From contig JAHDYR010000007.1 in NCBI GenBank assembly GCA_019828565.1, positions 806,001 to 870,000 of the forward strand: a stretch of DNA of 64,000 nucleotides. Direction: 5' to 3'. The notes beneath the pieces are model-generated. The model was not told the origin of the DNA and did not search any database. It worked only from the letters and a program-made list of their open reading frames with translations. The stretch comes from Carpediemonas membranifera (lineage: Eukaryota; Fornicata). This document shows, piece after piece, positions 18,250 through 27,708 of this stretch (position 1 is its first letter; the number at the start of each line of letters is the position of its first letter). The position numbers and the translations under genes were made by a program.

Positions 18250-18942
18250 ATGAGCGGCGCCTCTGGCGGATCAGATTATGAGGGATCTGAATATGATGAG
18301 CCTTCATTTGGTAGCTCTGGCATTCTTACGCCGATTGTACATGACGAACCCGAGAAATCGCAGCCCAGGTCCAGAGCGCTCTCGGGATCAGCTATCAACG
18401 TTGCTCCTGAAGGCCCACTAACTCTCCCACCATTAGTAGGTCCCGGAGCGCCCGCCGCACCCGCCGAGCATCCGCAGCTCCCAGCAATGATCGCCCGCCG
18501 TCCAGGTGGGAGTGGGCGACGAGGAAAGCTCTATAAGGCCTGGCAGTATGACGCACTCGCTGCTTTCTTCAACTACAACGCGTACCCCGACAAGACAGCG
18601 CAGCGTGGCATCGCGAGGTTTCTGGGTCTCGAGCTCGTTCAGATCAGAGGGTGGTTTCAAAACCAGAGGAACAGAAGCAAGACAAGCAAGCTATCGCACG
18701 CAACACGCATGACGGACGTGGAGCTATGCTCGGTGTACAACGACACGGCAGCCCCCCACCCCGCCGTCGAAGCCGAGCTGACCGAGTCGGCCATGCCCCA
18801 TCCACCGGCGGAGACCATCATCCCTCTCGCATCGCAGGACGAGGCAGTGCAGGTGTCTATGATGCCCGACGTTGTTGGGGAGCTGTACCTCTCTGGGCAG
18901 CTGGACGGCATGGTAGACGGACTGGGGTCAGTGTATTCATAG
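18250..18942 (+). CDS. Homeodomain protein
   Basis: The 230-residue protein has a homeodomain at about residues 92-150. It has basic residues at the N-arm (GRRGKL), helix 1 YDALAAFFNYN, A-Y-P-D, helix 2, and recognition helix Q-I-R-G-W-F-Q-N-Q-R-N-R-S-K. Trp48, Phe49, Asn51 and Arg53 are all present. The spacing fits a typical 60-residue domain without the TALE insertion. Flanking regions are acidic or Pro/Ala-rich, as in transcription factors. DNA binding in the nucleus is the expected role; the target is unknown. Confidence 0.85.
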   Translation: MSGASGGSDYEGSEYDEPSFGSSGILTPIVHDEPEKSQPRSRALSGSAINVAPEGPLTLPPLVGPGAPAAPAEHPQLPAMIARRPGGSGRRGKLYKAWQYDALAAFFNYNAYPDKTAQRGIARFLGLELVQIRGWFQNQRNRSKTSKLSHATRMTDVELCSVYNDTAAPHPAVEAELTESAMPHPPAETIIPLASQDEAVQVSMMPDVVGELYLSGQLDGMVDGLGSVYS

Positions 18943-19071
18943 GTCGTTGTTACGTTGTTACTTTACTCTATAATATCTGGATACAAGCCATGTAAACAGG
19001 TCGCCGGTCATTGTGCTTCCATGGCTTGGCCAGGGTGGGAAGTGGCATGGATTCTCATTCAACCAATGGAC

Positions 19072-19710
19072 TCACTGCAGCAACGCACTCCCACTCCTGA
19101 TAGACTGCTGTACCGCTGGCCGCTTTGCCTTGTTCTGCGATGCCCCCACGAGCCACCTGAAGAGCGTGAACACGCCTTCGCCCTCCAACGCCGAGCCCTC
19201 CATGACCCTAAACTGCCTGGTAGTCAGCCACGGCACGTTCTCCAGTCCGAAGTCATGCACAATAGTCTCGAAGCCCGCGAATGTGTCGTCCACATCGCTC
19301 TTGTTGACGAAGAGGAGCAATGGCTTTGACAAAAGTGCGGGGTCCTCGGCCACGCGGAGGAATTCTTCCCTGCTTTCTTCGTATGTGTTCATGTTGGCAC
19401 CGTCCATGACGAATAGGATGGCGTCGGCCCCGGTGAGGTGATTGAACCAAGAGTCGCGGAAGTGCTCCTGGCCGCCGAGCTCAATAAGGAGACACTTCTT
19501 GCCAAACATCTTGCATTCGCCCTGGTTCATTCCAATAGAGCTCGAATGGGTGCCTACAAGGATTCCGCTGCCTCGCTTCTCATTCTTTGTGCTCGCCATG
19601 ATCTGCAGCACGCGCATCATCGTGCTCGTCTTCCCAGCTCCAGATATCCCGACAATCATGAGCCGTAGAGGCTTGCTACCGGGCAAACACTTCGAAAACA
19701 CCGCTCCCAT
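19072..19710 (-). CDS. ARF/ARL-like small GTPase
   Basis: The 212-residue protein starts at the ATG at 19710, giving M-G-A-V-F-S-K-C with Gly2, a possible N-myristoylation site, plus a nearby Cys. G1 is GISGAGKTS, G3 is E-L-G-G-Q-E-H-F (Asp replaced by Glu), G4 is NKSD, and G5 is a Ser-Ala pair. The GGQ-E/H and N-terminal Gly point to the ARF/ARL family. Between G1 and G3 there is a longer Gly/Ser insertion than usual in the switch I region. It probably regulates membrane or ciliary traffic, which is inference. A CAGTTTA element lies 27 bp upstream of the ATG. Confidence 0.82.
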   Translation of the reverse strand: MGAVFSKCLPGSKPLRLMIVGISGAGKTSTMMRVLQIMASTKNEKRGSGILVGTHSSSIGMNQGECKMFGKKCLLIELGGQEHFRDSWFNHLTGADAILFVMDGANMNTYEESREEFLRVAEDPALLSKPLLLFVNKSDVDDTFAGFETIVHDFGLENVPWLTTRQFRVMEGSALEGEGVFTLFRWLVGASQNKAKRPAVQQSIRSGSALLQ

Positions 19711-19737
19711 TGCCTCAAAGAGGTTCAGGCTGGCGTG

Positions 19738-19744
19738 CAGTTTA
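19738..19744. promoter_or_regulatory. CAGTTTA element upstream of the ARL gene
   Basis: GTGCAGTTTATG on the + strand lies 27 bp upstream of the ARL ATG (gene on the minus strand). It is one of a recurring set discussed in the findings. Confidence 0.35.
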
Positions 19745-19919
19745 TGAAATACGTCGTGACATCGACGCCAGCGAAGATCAGGTACGCTGGACAGGCCGGG
19801 GTATGTGTGCCCAGCTCTCGAGAGCATATCGAAAATAATTTATCAGATCATCTCGAGCCGAAGATCGGAACTCATGCCGACGAAGACTAGAAAGTGTCCA
19901 AATTTATCCGCAAAAAGAC

Positions 19920-20807
19920 TCATTCAACGACGTCCCACCCGACAATGTCAGCAACGCCACCCACTACCGCGTCCGGGATGACACCCATGCTCTCCGCCAT
20001 CTCATGCCACGACTCTGCCGGAGTCACTCCCGTCAGGACGAGGATGGACGTCGACCCGCCCCGGACCGCAAGCTCAATGTCCGTTGACAGTCGGTCGCCG
20101 ACAATAACGCAGTCCTTGCGGTCGATGCCGTACATCTCCTCGAGAGCCTCGTACACGAACGGCTCGGGCTTGCCCATGACCTCTGGCTGCCGGCCCGAGC
20201 AGCCGATGAGTGCGGAGACGACCGTGTTCGCTCCCGGCAGCATGGAATGGGCGCCGGGGAAGGTAGGGTCTCGGTTGGTGGCGATGAAGGCGACCTCGGG
20301 CTTCAGCAAGTACTGCAACGCTTGAGCGAGCGAGCTATAGTTCAAATCCTGCGTGGCGCCCGCTACTACGGCTTGCACGGCCGGGTCTGTGAAGGAATCG
20401 CCGTCGATGTCGTTGGGGTTCATGGAGAAGTCAGCCTCGATCGCCTCGATTCCAGAACTCTTCAGATACGACACCATGTTGGTGTTGGCGAGGAGGAAGA
20501 CCTTCTTGACGCCCCTGGCACTCAGAACCTTGGCCGTGACCAGGGGGGCGCTGATGACCTGGTCCTCAGTGGCAGTGATGCCAATACGGGCAAGCTTGGA
20601 GGTTAGATGGGCCGGTGTGCCACCAGAGTTGTTGGTAACGAAGAAGACCTTCTTCGTGGGGCTCAGGCTGTTCACAAACTCAGCGGCGGATGGCAATCCG
20701 ACGCCAGACCGCCATAGAACACCGTCACAATCGAAGAGGATGACTTTCTTCTTCCGTATGATCTCTTTGGCACGATCAGAGCTGAATAGGGATTCTGTGC
20801 TCACCAT
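19920..20807 (-). CDS. HAD-family phosphatase, PGP/p-nitrophenylphosphatase type
   Basis: The 295-residue protein starts at the ATG at 20807. It has HAD motif I D-C-D-G-V-L-W (nucleophile and general-acid Asp), motif II T-N-N-S-G-G-T, and motif III/IV K-P ... V-G-D-R-L-S-T-D-I. It has a large C2-type cap of about 130 residues between them. This is the layout of eukaryotic phosphoglycolate phosphatase (PGP), yeast Pho13 and chronophin. They remove phosphate from 2-phosphoglycolate or other small toxic metabolites in the cytosol. The frame stays open upstream without a second good ATG. Exact substrate is uncertain. Confidence 0.88.
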   Translation of the reverse strand: MVSTESLFSSDRAKEIIRKKKVILFDCDGVLWRSGVGLPSAAEFVNSLSPTKKVFFVTNNSGGTPAHLTSKLARIGITATEDQVISAPLVTAKVLSARGVKKVFLLANTNMVSYLKSSGIEAIEADFSMNPNDIDGDSFTDPAVQAVVAGATQDLNYSSLAQALQYLLKPEVAFIATNRDPTFPGAHSMLPGANTVVSALIGCSGRQPEVMGKPEPFVYEALEEMYGIDRKDCVIVGDRLSTDIELAVRGGSTSILVLTGVTPAESWHEMAESMGVIPDAVVGGVADIVGWDVVE

Positions 20808-22196
20808 TTGCTCAGCAGGTTTCTGATGTGACCCATGGGCATCAGATTCACTGCCGGCAAGGCAATGAGCAGGGGCCAGAGGGACGCCCGTGTCGAATGC
20901 CAACCAGGTGGGCGTCGGTTGGTCACCCTGCTTCGTGTCCAGCACGGCCAGGACAGCGGGCTCTGGAATAAGGTCATAATTTAGTGGTGAGAGACAAGTT
21001 GATACAAGGAGTGGTGGTTGAAGAGAGATTTCTGTTGGTAATTGTTGTTGTCGTGAGTTGATTTGATGAAGGAGTCATGTATGGTCGTGCATGCGTACAG
21101 GGGCGACGGGACAGGGCTTCCACACCGAAGAATACTCAGTGCAACACGATGCCGCGTGCAAGATACCGTATATCATGGCCAATATTGGGTCAATTTGAAA
21201 ACCGCCGTGTCAACGAAGGGTGTTGGAGGAACTGGAGAATGGGACGGAGAAGGGATGATTCAACCTCGTGTTTCAGTGAATGATCTGAGATATAAGCAGC
21301 GATGCTCTTCCTAATACGTCTCGCACCGCGTCATGCCGCTTCATTGCAACCCAACTGCCGCTGGCGGTTCGTACAAGCACGTTATCGCTAATAAGGTGTT
21401 CAATTCGGTCTAAGGAGTCGTGTTTGATAAGGTTTTCGATCATGTATGTGGTCTTGTCCCGTTCTTTCACCCAATCCGCACCCAGACAAGAATACACGCA
21501 AATCATTGCGTATCAGCAAACTGACACGTGGATCTGACGAAACTGCGGGAGTGACACACAGTGCCATCAAGGGATACTGCATGGGTTGCAGACTTTCAGT
21601 CAGACGCACCCTTCAGTTGCCGTGATGTGGAGCCCCACGCCTACCGCAGACCATTTGATGCTCTGTAATCGCGTCCGGTGTCGATTTCTCATTGATTGCA
21701 ACTCGATGAGCGCGCCTGTCTGATCAGATTCGCTGCCAAATCGCTGCGAGTTTGACGAACTCAATTCGCAGTTTATGACATGACGTCTTTGTACATATCT
21801 CTAGCTTGCTATGTCTGCATCATGGCCGCCTGCGCGGCGTCTGGCCCGAGCAGTTTATGACAGCGTCCTTGTGGTATTTAGAGGGTTTATGTGGAGGATT
21901 CATGTAAAGGTGACTTAAGCTGTCGACCCCCCTGGGATGAACTCCAGAGGACTGAACAGGTTCAGTCTGACGGCCCACCTGTCGTATACCAGAAGGGTAG
22001 CGGACATGAGGGCGTCGGCGATGGTAAGAGCGACTTTATCTGGGCGGGATCTTGGTTCTCGCTTTAGACTCAACAATTCTACAACCACACCGCCCAACAG
22101 GACATCTCGTTCTGCCTGAGGCAAGGCTACTCGGCCGTTGACTACTAAGCACCCCACCCTACCCGCGCCTTACCCTTTACGTGAGTTGGCTCATAA
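20808..22196. other. Long gene-poor intergenic region
   Basis: This 1.39 kb stretch is the longest in the window without a recognisable gene. Two weak minus-strand frames (21273-21506 and 21915-22157) have no family features or solid starts. Two copies of GCAGTTTATGAC occur at about 21769-21775 and 21851-21857, the same word found near starts of coding genes. The stretch may contain a non-coding transcript or a decayed gene, but I cannot show either. Confidence 0.4.
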
Positions 22197-23240
22197 ATGG
22201 ATGATTCTAATCCTGCGCGGCACAACGTCTCCACGCTAGTCGCCATGGAACAGTTTGAGCGGTATTACGCCATTGTTAGTGAGTGGTCTCAGATTTCTGA
22301 AACCAAGCTTCTTTCTTTCCCCCAGATTGAGCACGCCTGGGCCCTGTTTAAGCCCCATTTCTACACGCAACCGTCCGATTTCACGTCAGCTGCCATCGTT
22401 CTTTCTGTTTTTGTCCCCGTGTTCTTTGTGTTTGTTTCCGCTTCCCGTTCTAATGCAGTTACCGTTCACTCACCAAAGCTTTCGGTTTGCGACTCGGCAA
22501 GCTCTTCGGCCTCAAGCTGAAGGACGCCGCAAAGTTCTCCGAGTCCCTCCTTTTCTTCGTGACGTACACGTCCTTTTTCATCATCTCCGCGACCACCGCC
22601 ATCCACGACGGCTACATGTTTAACCCGGTCGAAGTCTACACGGACAACACCAACATTTCTTTCTGGGCCTATTTCGTCATGTATGCGGAGCTGAGCCACT
22701 ACATCACCTCGCTCATTCTCATGTTCTCCGATGTCCGCAACAAGCACAAGGACATTCCAATCATGCTCACGCACCACATCATCACCCTTTCCCTCATGAC
22801 CATGGCCTTCGTCGGTAAGGGGCAGTACAAGCTCTTCCTGCAGACCATCGCCTTCCACGACTTTACCGACATTTTCCTCGAGGGCTCCAAGCTAGTCCAT
22901 TACATGGTGGGCGACCCCCTTTCCGGTTTGTACCACAACGCTCCCTCACACAGGCATCCCGTTCGTCATGTTCGCCGCTTCCTTCGCCTACACCCGCATC
23001 TACATGCTCCCCAAGCACATTTTCCTGCCGATCACCCAATACGGCAACGCCCTCAACGACGGCGACATGTTCCTGCACAAAGCGTTCGTCGGCTTCTTCT
23101 GGGGCCTTTACACGCTCCACCTGGCCTGGATGTGGATGATTATCCGCATGTGCTGGGGCATTGTCAAGGGCACCGTGCGGGGTGACATCCGCAGCGACGG
23201 CGAGGGTGAGCGCGTCAAGGGAAAGAAGGTGCAGGCATAA
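22197..23240 (+). CDS. Ceramide synthase-like TLC (LAG1) protein, three exons
   Basis: Exons are 22197-22429, 22459-22925 and 22954-23240, joined across introns of 29 and 28 nt, giving 328 residues. Splicing restores one frame: exon 1 ends in a TM helix, exon 2 begins Y-R-S-L-T-K and contains KFSES, and exon 3 begins with I-P-F-V-M-F. The LAG motif is visible as MLTHHIITLSLM (His-His) and AFHDFTDIFLE. There are six or more TM segments and a basic C-terminus (KGKKVQA). Ceramide synthases acylate a sphingoid base in the ER. TRAM/CLN8-type TLC proteins are the alternative. Exon joins come from frame logic, not transcripts. Confidence 0.85.
22430..22458 (+). other. Intron 1 of TLC gene (29 nt)
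   Basis: The proposed intron begins GTTTGT and ends CTAATGCAG, and interrupts a codon after its second base. Removing it joins TM helix 1 in frame to the conserved KFSES region. Confidence 0.75.
22926..22953 (+). other. Intron 2 of TLC gene (28 nt)
   Basis: The proposed intron begins GTTTGTACC and ends CTCACACAG, and interrupts a codon after its first base. Without removal the frame leaves the conserved TLC sequence; with removal it continues as L-S-G-I-P-F-V. Confidence 0.82.
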
Positions 23241-23364
23241 GTTCGTTAAATGACGCCGTGTACTCGTCTGAATGGCGTCGGTGCGTGCTGAACCCTGAAT
23301 GGAGCCTGGATGACACTGATAACAACGGGACCCGGCTCGCCGACAACTTTATCTAACCGCTAAT

Positions 23365-24987
23365 CTACATCGCGATGGCGCCGTACTCCTTCGTCCACTC
23401 CCGCAGCTGCTCCATCAGCTTGGGCGTTGTACTCGGCCGCACCGCACTCATCGCCCGTTCGAAATCGTTCCGGTTCATCGGTCTCAGGTCACCCACGTCG
23501 AGCTCCCGGAGCTGTGCCGCAGGAACCTCACGCACGGGGAAGAAGGCGGCTTCTCGAGCGAGGGAGGCGAGGTCGCTTCCGCTGTAGTTGGCCGCCGCTC
23601 GAGCCACGGCCTTGATGTCCACGGGGCTCAGGCCGTGCTTCTGCTTCCTCAGCATCGTGTTCAGCATCGCCTCCCGACCTTCAGCGTCAGGCAGTGGGAT
23701 GAGCAGTCTCTTGGGGAATCGCCGCAGCACGGCGTCGTCGAGCTCCATGGGCCGGTTAGTGGCGGCTAGCACGACCACGCGGTCCTCGTCCCCGGCCACG
23801 ACGCCGTCCATACGGACTAAGAACTCCGTCTTGAGTCGTCTAGAGGCCTCGTGCTCGTTGGACGACCGGGCCGAGAGGATCGAGTCGATCTCGTCGATAA
23901 AGATAATGGCCGGCTGCAGGGCGTGGGCGACCGTGAACAGGGCCCGCATGAGCTTCTCGCTCTCGCCCACGAACTTGCTGACGAGGGACGAGGCGCTGAT
24001 ACTGAAGAACACGGCGTCCGTCTCGGAGGCCAGCGCCTTGGCGATCATCGTCTTGCCGTTGCCGGGTGGGCCGTAGACCAGCAGACCCTTGGGCGGGGCT
24101 CTGAGGCCGGTGAAGAACTCCGGCTTGAGAGCGGGGAGAACGATGAGCTCGTTGAGGGCGTTCTTCACGTCAGAAAGCCCGGCGATGTCATCAAAGGTCA
24201 CGTTCAGCGAGGTTGACACGCACTCGCTCAGGATAGTTTCCCGCAACGCCTTGTCGATCTTGGAAGCCTCGGGGTGGGCCTCGATCTTCTTCACCAGCCC
24301 CTCGTAGTCGTCCTTGTCCGTCTTACCCTGCCCTCTCGAGTGCTGCTTGTTGGTATGACCGGCTCTTGGCGTGTGCGGCCCGTGCGTGGCCCGGGGCCTC
24401 CTGCTGATCGGCGTCCGGGTGGATGAGGTCCTGGACGGCGTCCTGGACGGTGTCCTGGGCTGTGTCCGAGAGGGCGTCCTCGGAGCAGTCGGGGTGCTGG
24501 ACTCTAGCCGAGCTGTGGGTGTCCGCGACCTCTCTATCTTCTTTGGGACGATATGCGAGGGAATCGACGAGTGTGGCTTGGCCCTCTCGGCCGAGCGGGA
24601 GCGGGCCGTCGGGGTCGGGGGCTGCAGCGTGGGTGGCTTGGTGCTCCTCTCTAGTGCTGCGGTAATGCGGTCGACTGCCAGGTACTTGGGGAGGTCTTCT
24701 CGGGCTGGAACTTTCACGTTTTGCTGCGTCTTCAGAATTTTGAGGCGATCCCAGCACATGGGATAGTACCTGAGGAGCTTCTTGATCATTTCACGGGTCT
24801 CATCCTCGATGAACGGGTTCTTGGCCTGTCTGAAGAGCTCGTTACTGCACTGAATCATCTGAATATAGTGGGCAACTGCCTCGTCGCGGAAGCCTTGCTC
24901 CTCGGCACCCACTCCTTCGGTAGCGCTACGCATAGCCATGTCAAAGGACGAAGAGATCGACTTCTGGCTCTTACCATCCGTGCTCAT
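23365..24987 (-). CDS. Spastin-like microtubule-severing AAA ATPase
   Basis: The 540-residue protein starts at the ATG at 24987. The N-terminal 100 residues form a predicted three-helix MIT domain (EAVAHYIQMIQCSNEL). Then comes a Ser/Thr/Pro/Arg-rich linker with T-P-S-R-T repeats, a likely microtubule-binding tether, and one AAA domain. The AAA domain has Walker A GPPGNGKT, Walker B IIFIDEID, sensor ATNRP, and the C-terminal helix of the meiotic/spastin clade. Spastin hexamers pull tubulin tails to cut microtubules; VPS4 is less likely given the linker. A CAGTTTTA element lies 35 bp upstream of this ATG. An alternative ATG at 25065 would add 26 unconserved residues. Confidence 0.88.
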   Translation of the reverse strand: MSTDGKSQKSISSSFDMAMRSATEGVGAEEQGFRDEAVAHYIQMIQCSNELFRQAKNPFIEDETREMIKKLLRYYPMCWDRLKILKTQQNVKVPAREDLPKYLAVDRITAALERSTKPPTLQPPTPTARSRSAERAKPHSSIPSHIVPKKIERSRTPTARLESSTPTAPRTPSRTQPRTPSRTPSRTSSTRTPISRRPRATHGPHTPRAGHTNKQHSRGQGKTDKDDYEGLVKKIEAHPEASKIDKALRETILSECVSTSLNVTFDDIAGLSDVKNALNELIVLPALKPEFFTGLRAPPKGLLVYGPPGNGKTMIAKALASETDAVFFSISASSLVSKFVGESEKLMRALFTVAHALQPAIIFIDEIDSILSARSSNEHEASRRLKTEFLVRMDGVVAGDEDRVVVLAATNRPMELDDAVLRRFPKRLLIPLPDAEGREAMLNTMLRKQKHGLSPVDIKAVARAAANYSGSDLASLAREAAFFPVREVPAAQLRELDVGDLRPMNRNDFERAMSAVRPSTTPKLMEQLREWTKEYGAIAM

Positions 24988-25340
24988 CGATTGGGACTCG
25001 GTATGAAAACCTGACCGGCGCGCAGTTTTAGCACAGCACCATCCGGCGGGCTGGAGCGCATGCATACGCTTTAATGCACTACTGTACCTCGCATTTTCCT
25101 TGCCCTATTGCTCTGGTACCGCAGTCTCGGCCGTGGCACCCATGGTCGACCCCATGGCCTCAGCCCCCAATCGGGACGGCGGAGGCCGACCTTCGGGTCA
25201 TTCAACGACTTTCCCGGCCGCTCGACTGTCGTCATTATGGCCAGTGGCCTCGGCGTGCAGAATGAAGTCGTCACTTCATCGAAGCGTTGAGCACTTCGGA
25301 TCTGCCCCTCGCGCACCCACCAGGCCATTTGCCCACAGAC
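24988..25340. other. Intergenic region between divergent genes
   Basis: This 353 bp stretch lies between the spastin and cyclin starts. It includes the CAGTTTTA element at 25023-25030. At 25259 it includes the left edge of the segment duplicated at 44405. A hairpin-forming repeat, ATGAAGT-CGTC-ACTTCAT, sits at that edge (25262-25279). Confidence 0.5.
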
Positions 25341-26085
25341 ATGCCGAATTGGACGAAGCCTTCAGTGTTTATCCGCAAGATGGGCATCACGAAGCGCTGC
25401 ATGAGCACAACGATCGTCCTCGCGCAGAAGTACTACTTCCAGGCGGCACCAACGCTGGACGCCATGGCGGGTGGCCCCATTCCAACAGATCTGCTCTGTG
25501 CTGCTTGCCTTTGCATCGCCGTGAAGATTGCGAGCGACTTTGGGCCCGACTCCTTCGAGCCGCCCGTCCACGAGTATCTGGTGCTCAAGCATGTCTGCCG
25601 CCACGGCTCCGCGCCCACGGCGGATCAGCTGGACATCCGCAACTCCAAGGCCCGCTTTGCCACCACCGAGTGCAGCGTCCTCGCGACCATCGGCTTCGAG
25701 AACCTCGCGCCCTCGCTTCCCCACGGCAAGCTGCTCGAGATCCTGCCCCAGGGCATTGCAGGCTCAGTTGTTGAGCTCGCATGGGCAATCCTGAACGACT
25801 CGTGCTCCCTCCCCGAGTCGATCGAGCGCGACCCCGCCGCAATGGCAGAGGCCGCCTTGAAGAAGGCCGTGAGTATGGCCGGCCACACCGCATCCGCGCA
25901 CGCGCACGTCTGAGGTGGCGGTTGCCCCGCCCAAGAAAGCTGCGTCCACCGGGCGAAGCCGAATGGTCCAGCTGCCCGCAGCCGGCCCAGCATGCTTTAA
26001 ATCACGCGAGGCGACTGGATTCTCTCAAATCTGAAGATACGGCAAATATGATCCGGATCATGCCCGCTGCCCTGACACAATCGAC
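25259..26085 (+). repeat. Direct repeat A, source copy (cyclin segment, 827 bp)
   Basis: Nearly identical to 44405-45231 in the same orientation at a constant offset of 19,146 bp. I noticed only two or three substitutions (for example CATGCTTTAAA against CATGCTCTAAA). It contains the whole cyclin coding region and stops 13 bp short of the ARID-LRR start codon. Confidence 0.93.
25341..25913 (+). CDS. Cyclin (N-terminal cyclin-box type), copy 1
   Basis: The 190-residue protein starts at the ATG at 25341; an in-frame TTG at 25287 is not a credible eukaryotic start. Features include G-I-T-K-R-C-M-S-T-T-I-V-L-A-Q-K-Y-Y-F, then L-L-C-A-A-C-L-C-I-A-V-K-I-A-S-D, and E-C-S-V-L-A-T-I-G-F-E. These are the helix pattern of a cyclin box in the cyclin T/K/L/C group, which partner transcriptional CDKs. 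Only one cyclin fold plus part of a second is present, so it is short. An almost identical second copy lies at 44487-45059. The protein would regulate a CDK in the nucleus; the partner is unknown. Confidence 0.78.
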   Translation: MPNWTKPSVFIRKMGITKRCMSTTIVLAQKYYFQAAPTLDAMAGGPIPTDLLCAACLCIAVKIASDFGPDSFEPPVHEYLVLKHVCRHGSAPTADQLDIRNSKARFATTECSVLATIGFENLAPSLPHGKLLEILPQGIAGSVVELAWAILNDSCSLPESIERDPAAMAEAALKKAVSMAGHTASAHAHV

Positions 26086-26097
26086 AACAAACCGCCA

Positions 26098-27618
26098 ATG
26101 GCGCTGACAGACAACGAAAGTAGCTCTGAAGCGCCGTCAATTCCATTCATAGCACCGCCATCTATCGTCCGCAGCCGCGAGTTCATGGAGGCGCTTCGTA
26201 AGCTGCATTCCACCACCGGATTGGGCGCCGGGCTGAAGAAAGAGCCCATTGTTGGCCACAGGGTGCTCAATATGCTCCATTTGTTCATTCTCGTCCAAGC
26301 CCATGGAGGCCTGCACGTTGTCGTGCTCTACAAGCGGTTCAAGGTCATCGCCGGCAACCTCGGGCTCCCGTCGAGCGTCACCAACGCTGGCTACGTGCTC
26401 CGTCGGAACTATGAGCGCTACATCCACCCCCACGAGCATTCCCTTGCCGCCATGTTCTCGATCGACTGCACCCAGCCCCACAGCCCACCCCCGACCGACG
26501 GGCTGGAGACCAAGCGGTGCAACGACGACGAGAGTGAGGATGACAGGGTACTCTCCCCGCTACCGTGGGTGGACTCAACCAGCACGCATGGGGCGCTGGC
26601 CGAGGTCCTGGACTTTTTTGTCTCTGCATGCGCACCAGCCGGCACCGAGGAGTCCGGGGACCAGGATGACTTCCTTTTCGACCAAGAGCTGGCAGAATAC
26701 CGTCGGAGCTGGTCAAGCGTCTACCGCCCCCTGCTTCACTTCCTCCAGGCCATGAGCGGGAGGGCCCTGCCCCACATCCTGCGGACATGGCCTCACCGCA
26801 CGCTGCCTCTCGTTAGGCTTAGCGGCCTGACTGATGAGGTGGCGTTCAGGTCGACCCTCAGCCCCGCTGTTAGTAGACTCGTTGTGAGCGGTTCGACCAA
26901 CTTTACCGGGCGGGCGTGGCCCACGGGAAGTGGGGTCCGTCACCTTGAGGTCTACTGGGCGGGGCTGGACGCGGACGTGCTATGGGCCGCGTTGGGCACG
27001 TACCCGGATGTGCAAACGCTGGCAGTGACTTACTCGTCCTTCGACTTCTCCGGCATGCCGGAAATGGACTCCCTGACTCGACTGAGTCTGGCGCAGTGTT
27101 CGGCGGAGATTGCTGGCTCACTTGTGACAATCTCAAATCGATGCCCACAGCTGGCTGCGATGAAGCTCTCGTTCACGACAAATGATGAGACTGTCTCACA
27201 ACTAACCCTCCCACCGACCGGCTGTCTGTTTCCTGCAGTAACCGACCTCATTCTCTCCGGCTGCAGGGTCGACATGGGGTCGATCGCCCAGTCGTTCCCC
27301 AGACTGACCCGACTTTGTCTGAGTCAGTGCACGATAGTACCAGCGGATGCCACCGACAATCCTCTCGATCCAAGAATGGCAAACGGCTGCTGTCTCGAGC
27401 GACACATGCCACACCTCGAGGTGCTTTGGATCAGAGGCTGCTCGGGTCGACTGTCAACCGCCCTGCCAGCAACCCACACAATGACGCTCACCCTCCGCTT
27501 TAAGGGAGGGAAGGCAGCACCCACAGAGGGAGAGGCGAGGGACCACCCGCCGCCTATGCTGGACGTGGCCGATGGGCCCGAGACCGACATGGATACAGTC
27601 GAGACGGGGCCTCGCTAG
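26098..27618 (+). CDS. ARID domain protein with C-terminal leucine-rich repeats
   Basis: The 506-residue protein has an N-terminal ARID/BRIGHT domain at about residues 27-118. It reads R-E-F-M-E-A-L, then P-I-V-G-H-R-V-L-N-M-L-H-L-F, the G-G-L-H-V-V turn, and L-G-L-P-S-S-V-T-N-A-G-Y-V-L-R-R-N-Y-E-R-Y-I-H-P-H-E, closely matching the family. An acidic linker follows, then irregular leucine-rich repeats (about 250-480) of the L-x-x-L-x-L-x-x-C type, like the RNI/F-box LRR group. ARID binds AT-rich DNA or chromatin, and pairing it with LRRs is unusual. A truncated copy of the LRR part lies at 45318-45759. Confidence 0.8.
   Translation: MALTDNESSSEAPSIPFIAPPSIVRSREFMEALRKLHSTTGLGAGLKKEPIVGHRVLNMLHLFILVQAHGGLHVVVLYKRFKVIAGNLGLPSSVTNAGYVLRRNYERYIHPHEHSLAAMFSIDCTQPHSPPPTDGLETKRCNDDESEDDRVLSPLPWVDSTSTHGALAEVLDFFVSACAPAGTEESGDQDDFLFDQELAEYRRSWSSVYRPLLHFLQAMSGRALPHILRTWPHRTLPLVRLSGLTDEVAFRSTLSPAVSRLVVSGSTNFTGRAWPTGSGVRHLEVYWAGLDADVLWAALGTYPDVQTLAVTYSSFDFSGMPEMDSLTRLSLAQCSAEIAGSLVTISNRCPQLAAMKLSFTTNDETVSQLTLPPTGCLFPAVTDLILSGCRVDMGSIAQSFPRLTRLCLSQCTIVPADATDNPLDPRMANGCCLERHMPHLEVLWIRGCSGRLSTALPATHTMTLTLRFKGGKAAPTEGEARDHPPPMLDVADGPETDMDTVETGPR
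26869..27310 (+). repeat. Direct repeat B, source copy (ARID-LRR fragment, 442 bp)
   Basis: Matches 45318-45759 at an offset of 18,449 bp, with only a few substitutions (for example GACGTGCTATGG against GACATGCTATGG). It covers part of the LRR region only. The 783 bp between repeats A and B here are replaced by 86 bp of unrelated filler in the copy. Confidence 0.93.
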
Positions 27619-27708
27619 TGTTGGGATCGCCGGAGAGCTAGATTGTAAAATAGTAGACATATCGTACCCGAGAGTTTAATTTAAGCCAACGATCCAACCC
27701 CGTTGACC

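Noticed and set aside
21273-22157. Two minus-strand frames of 77 and 80 codons in the gene-poor region
   Set aside because: Both rely on non-ATG starts, have no domain features, and are of a length expected by chance.
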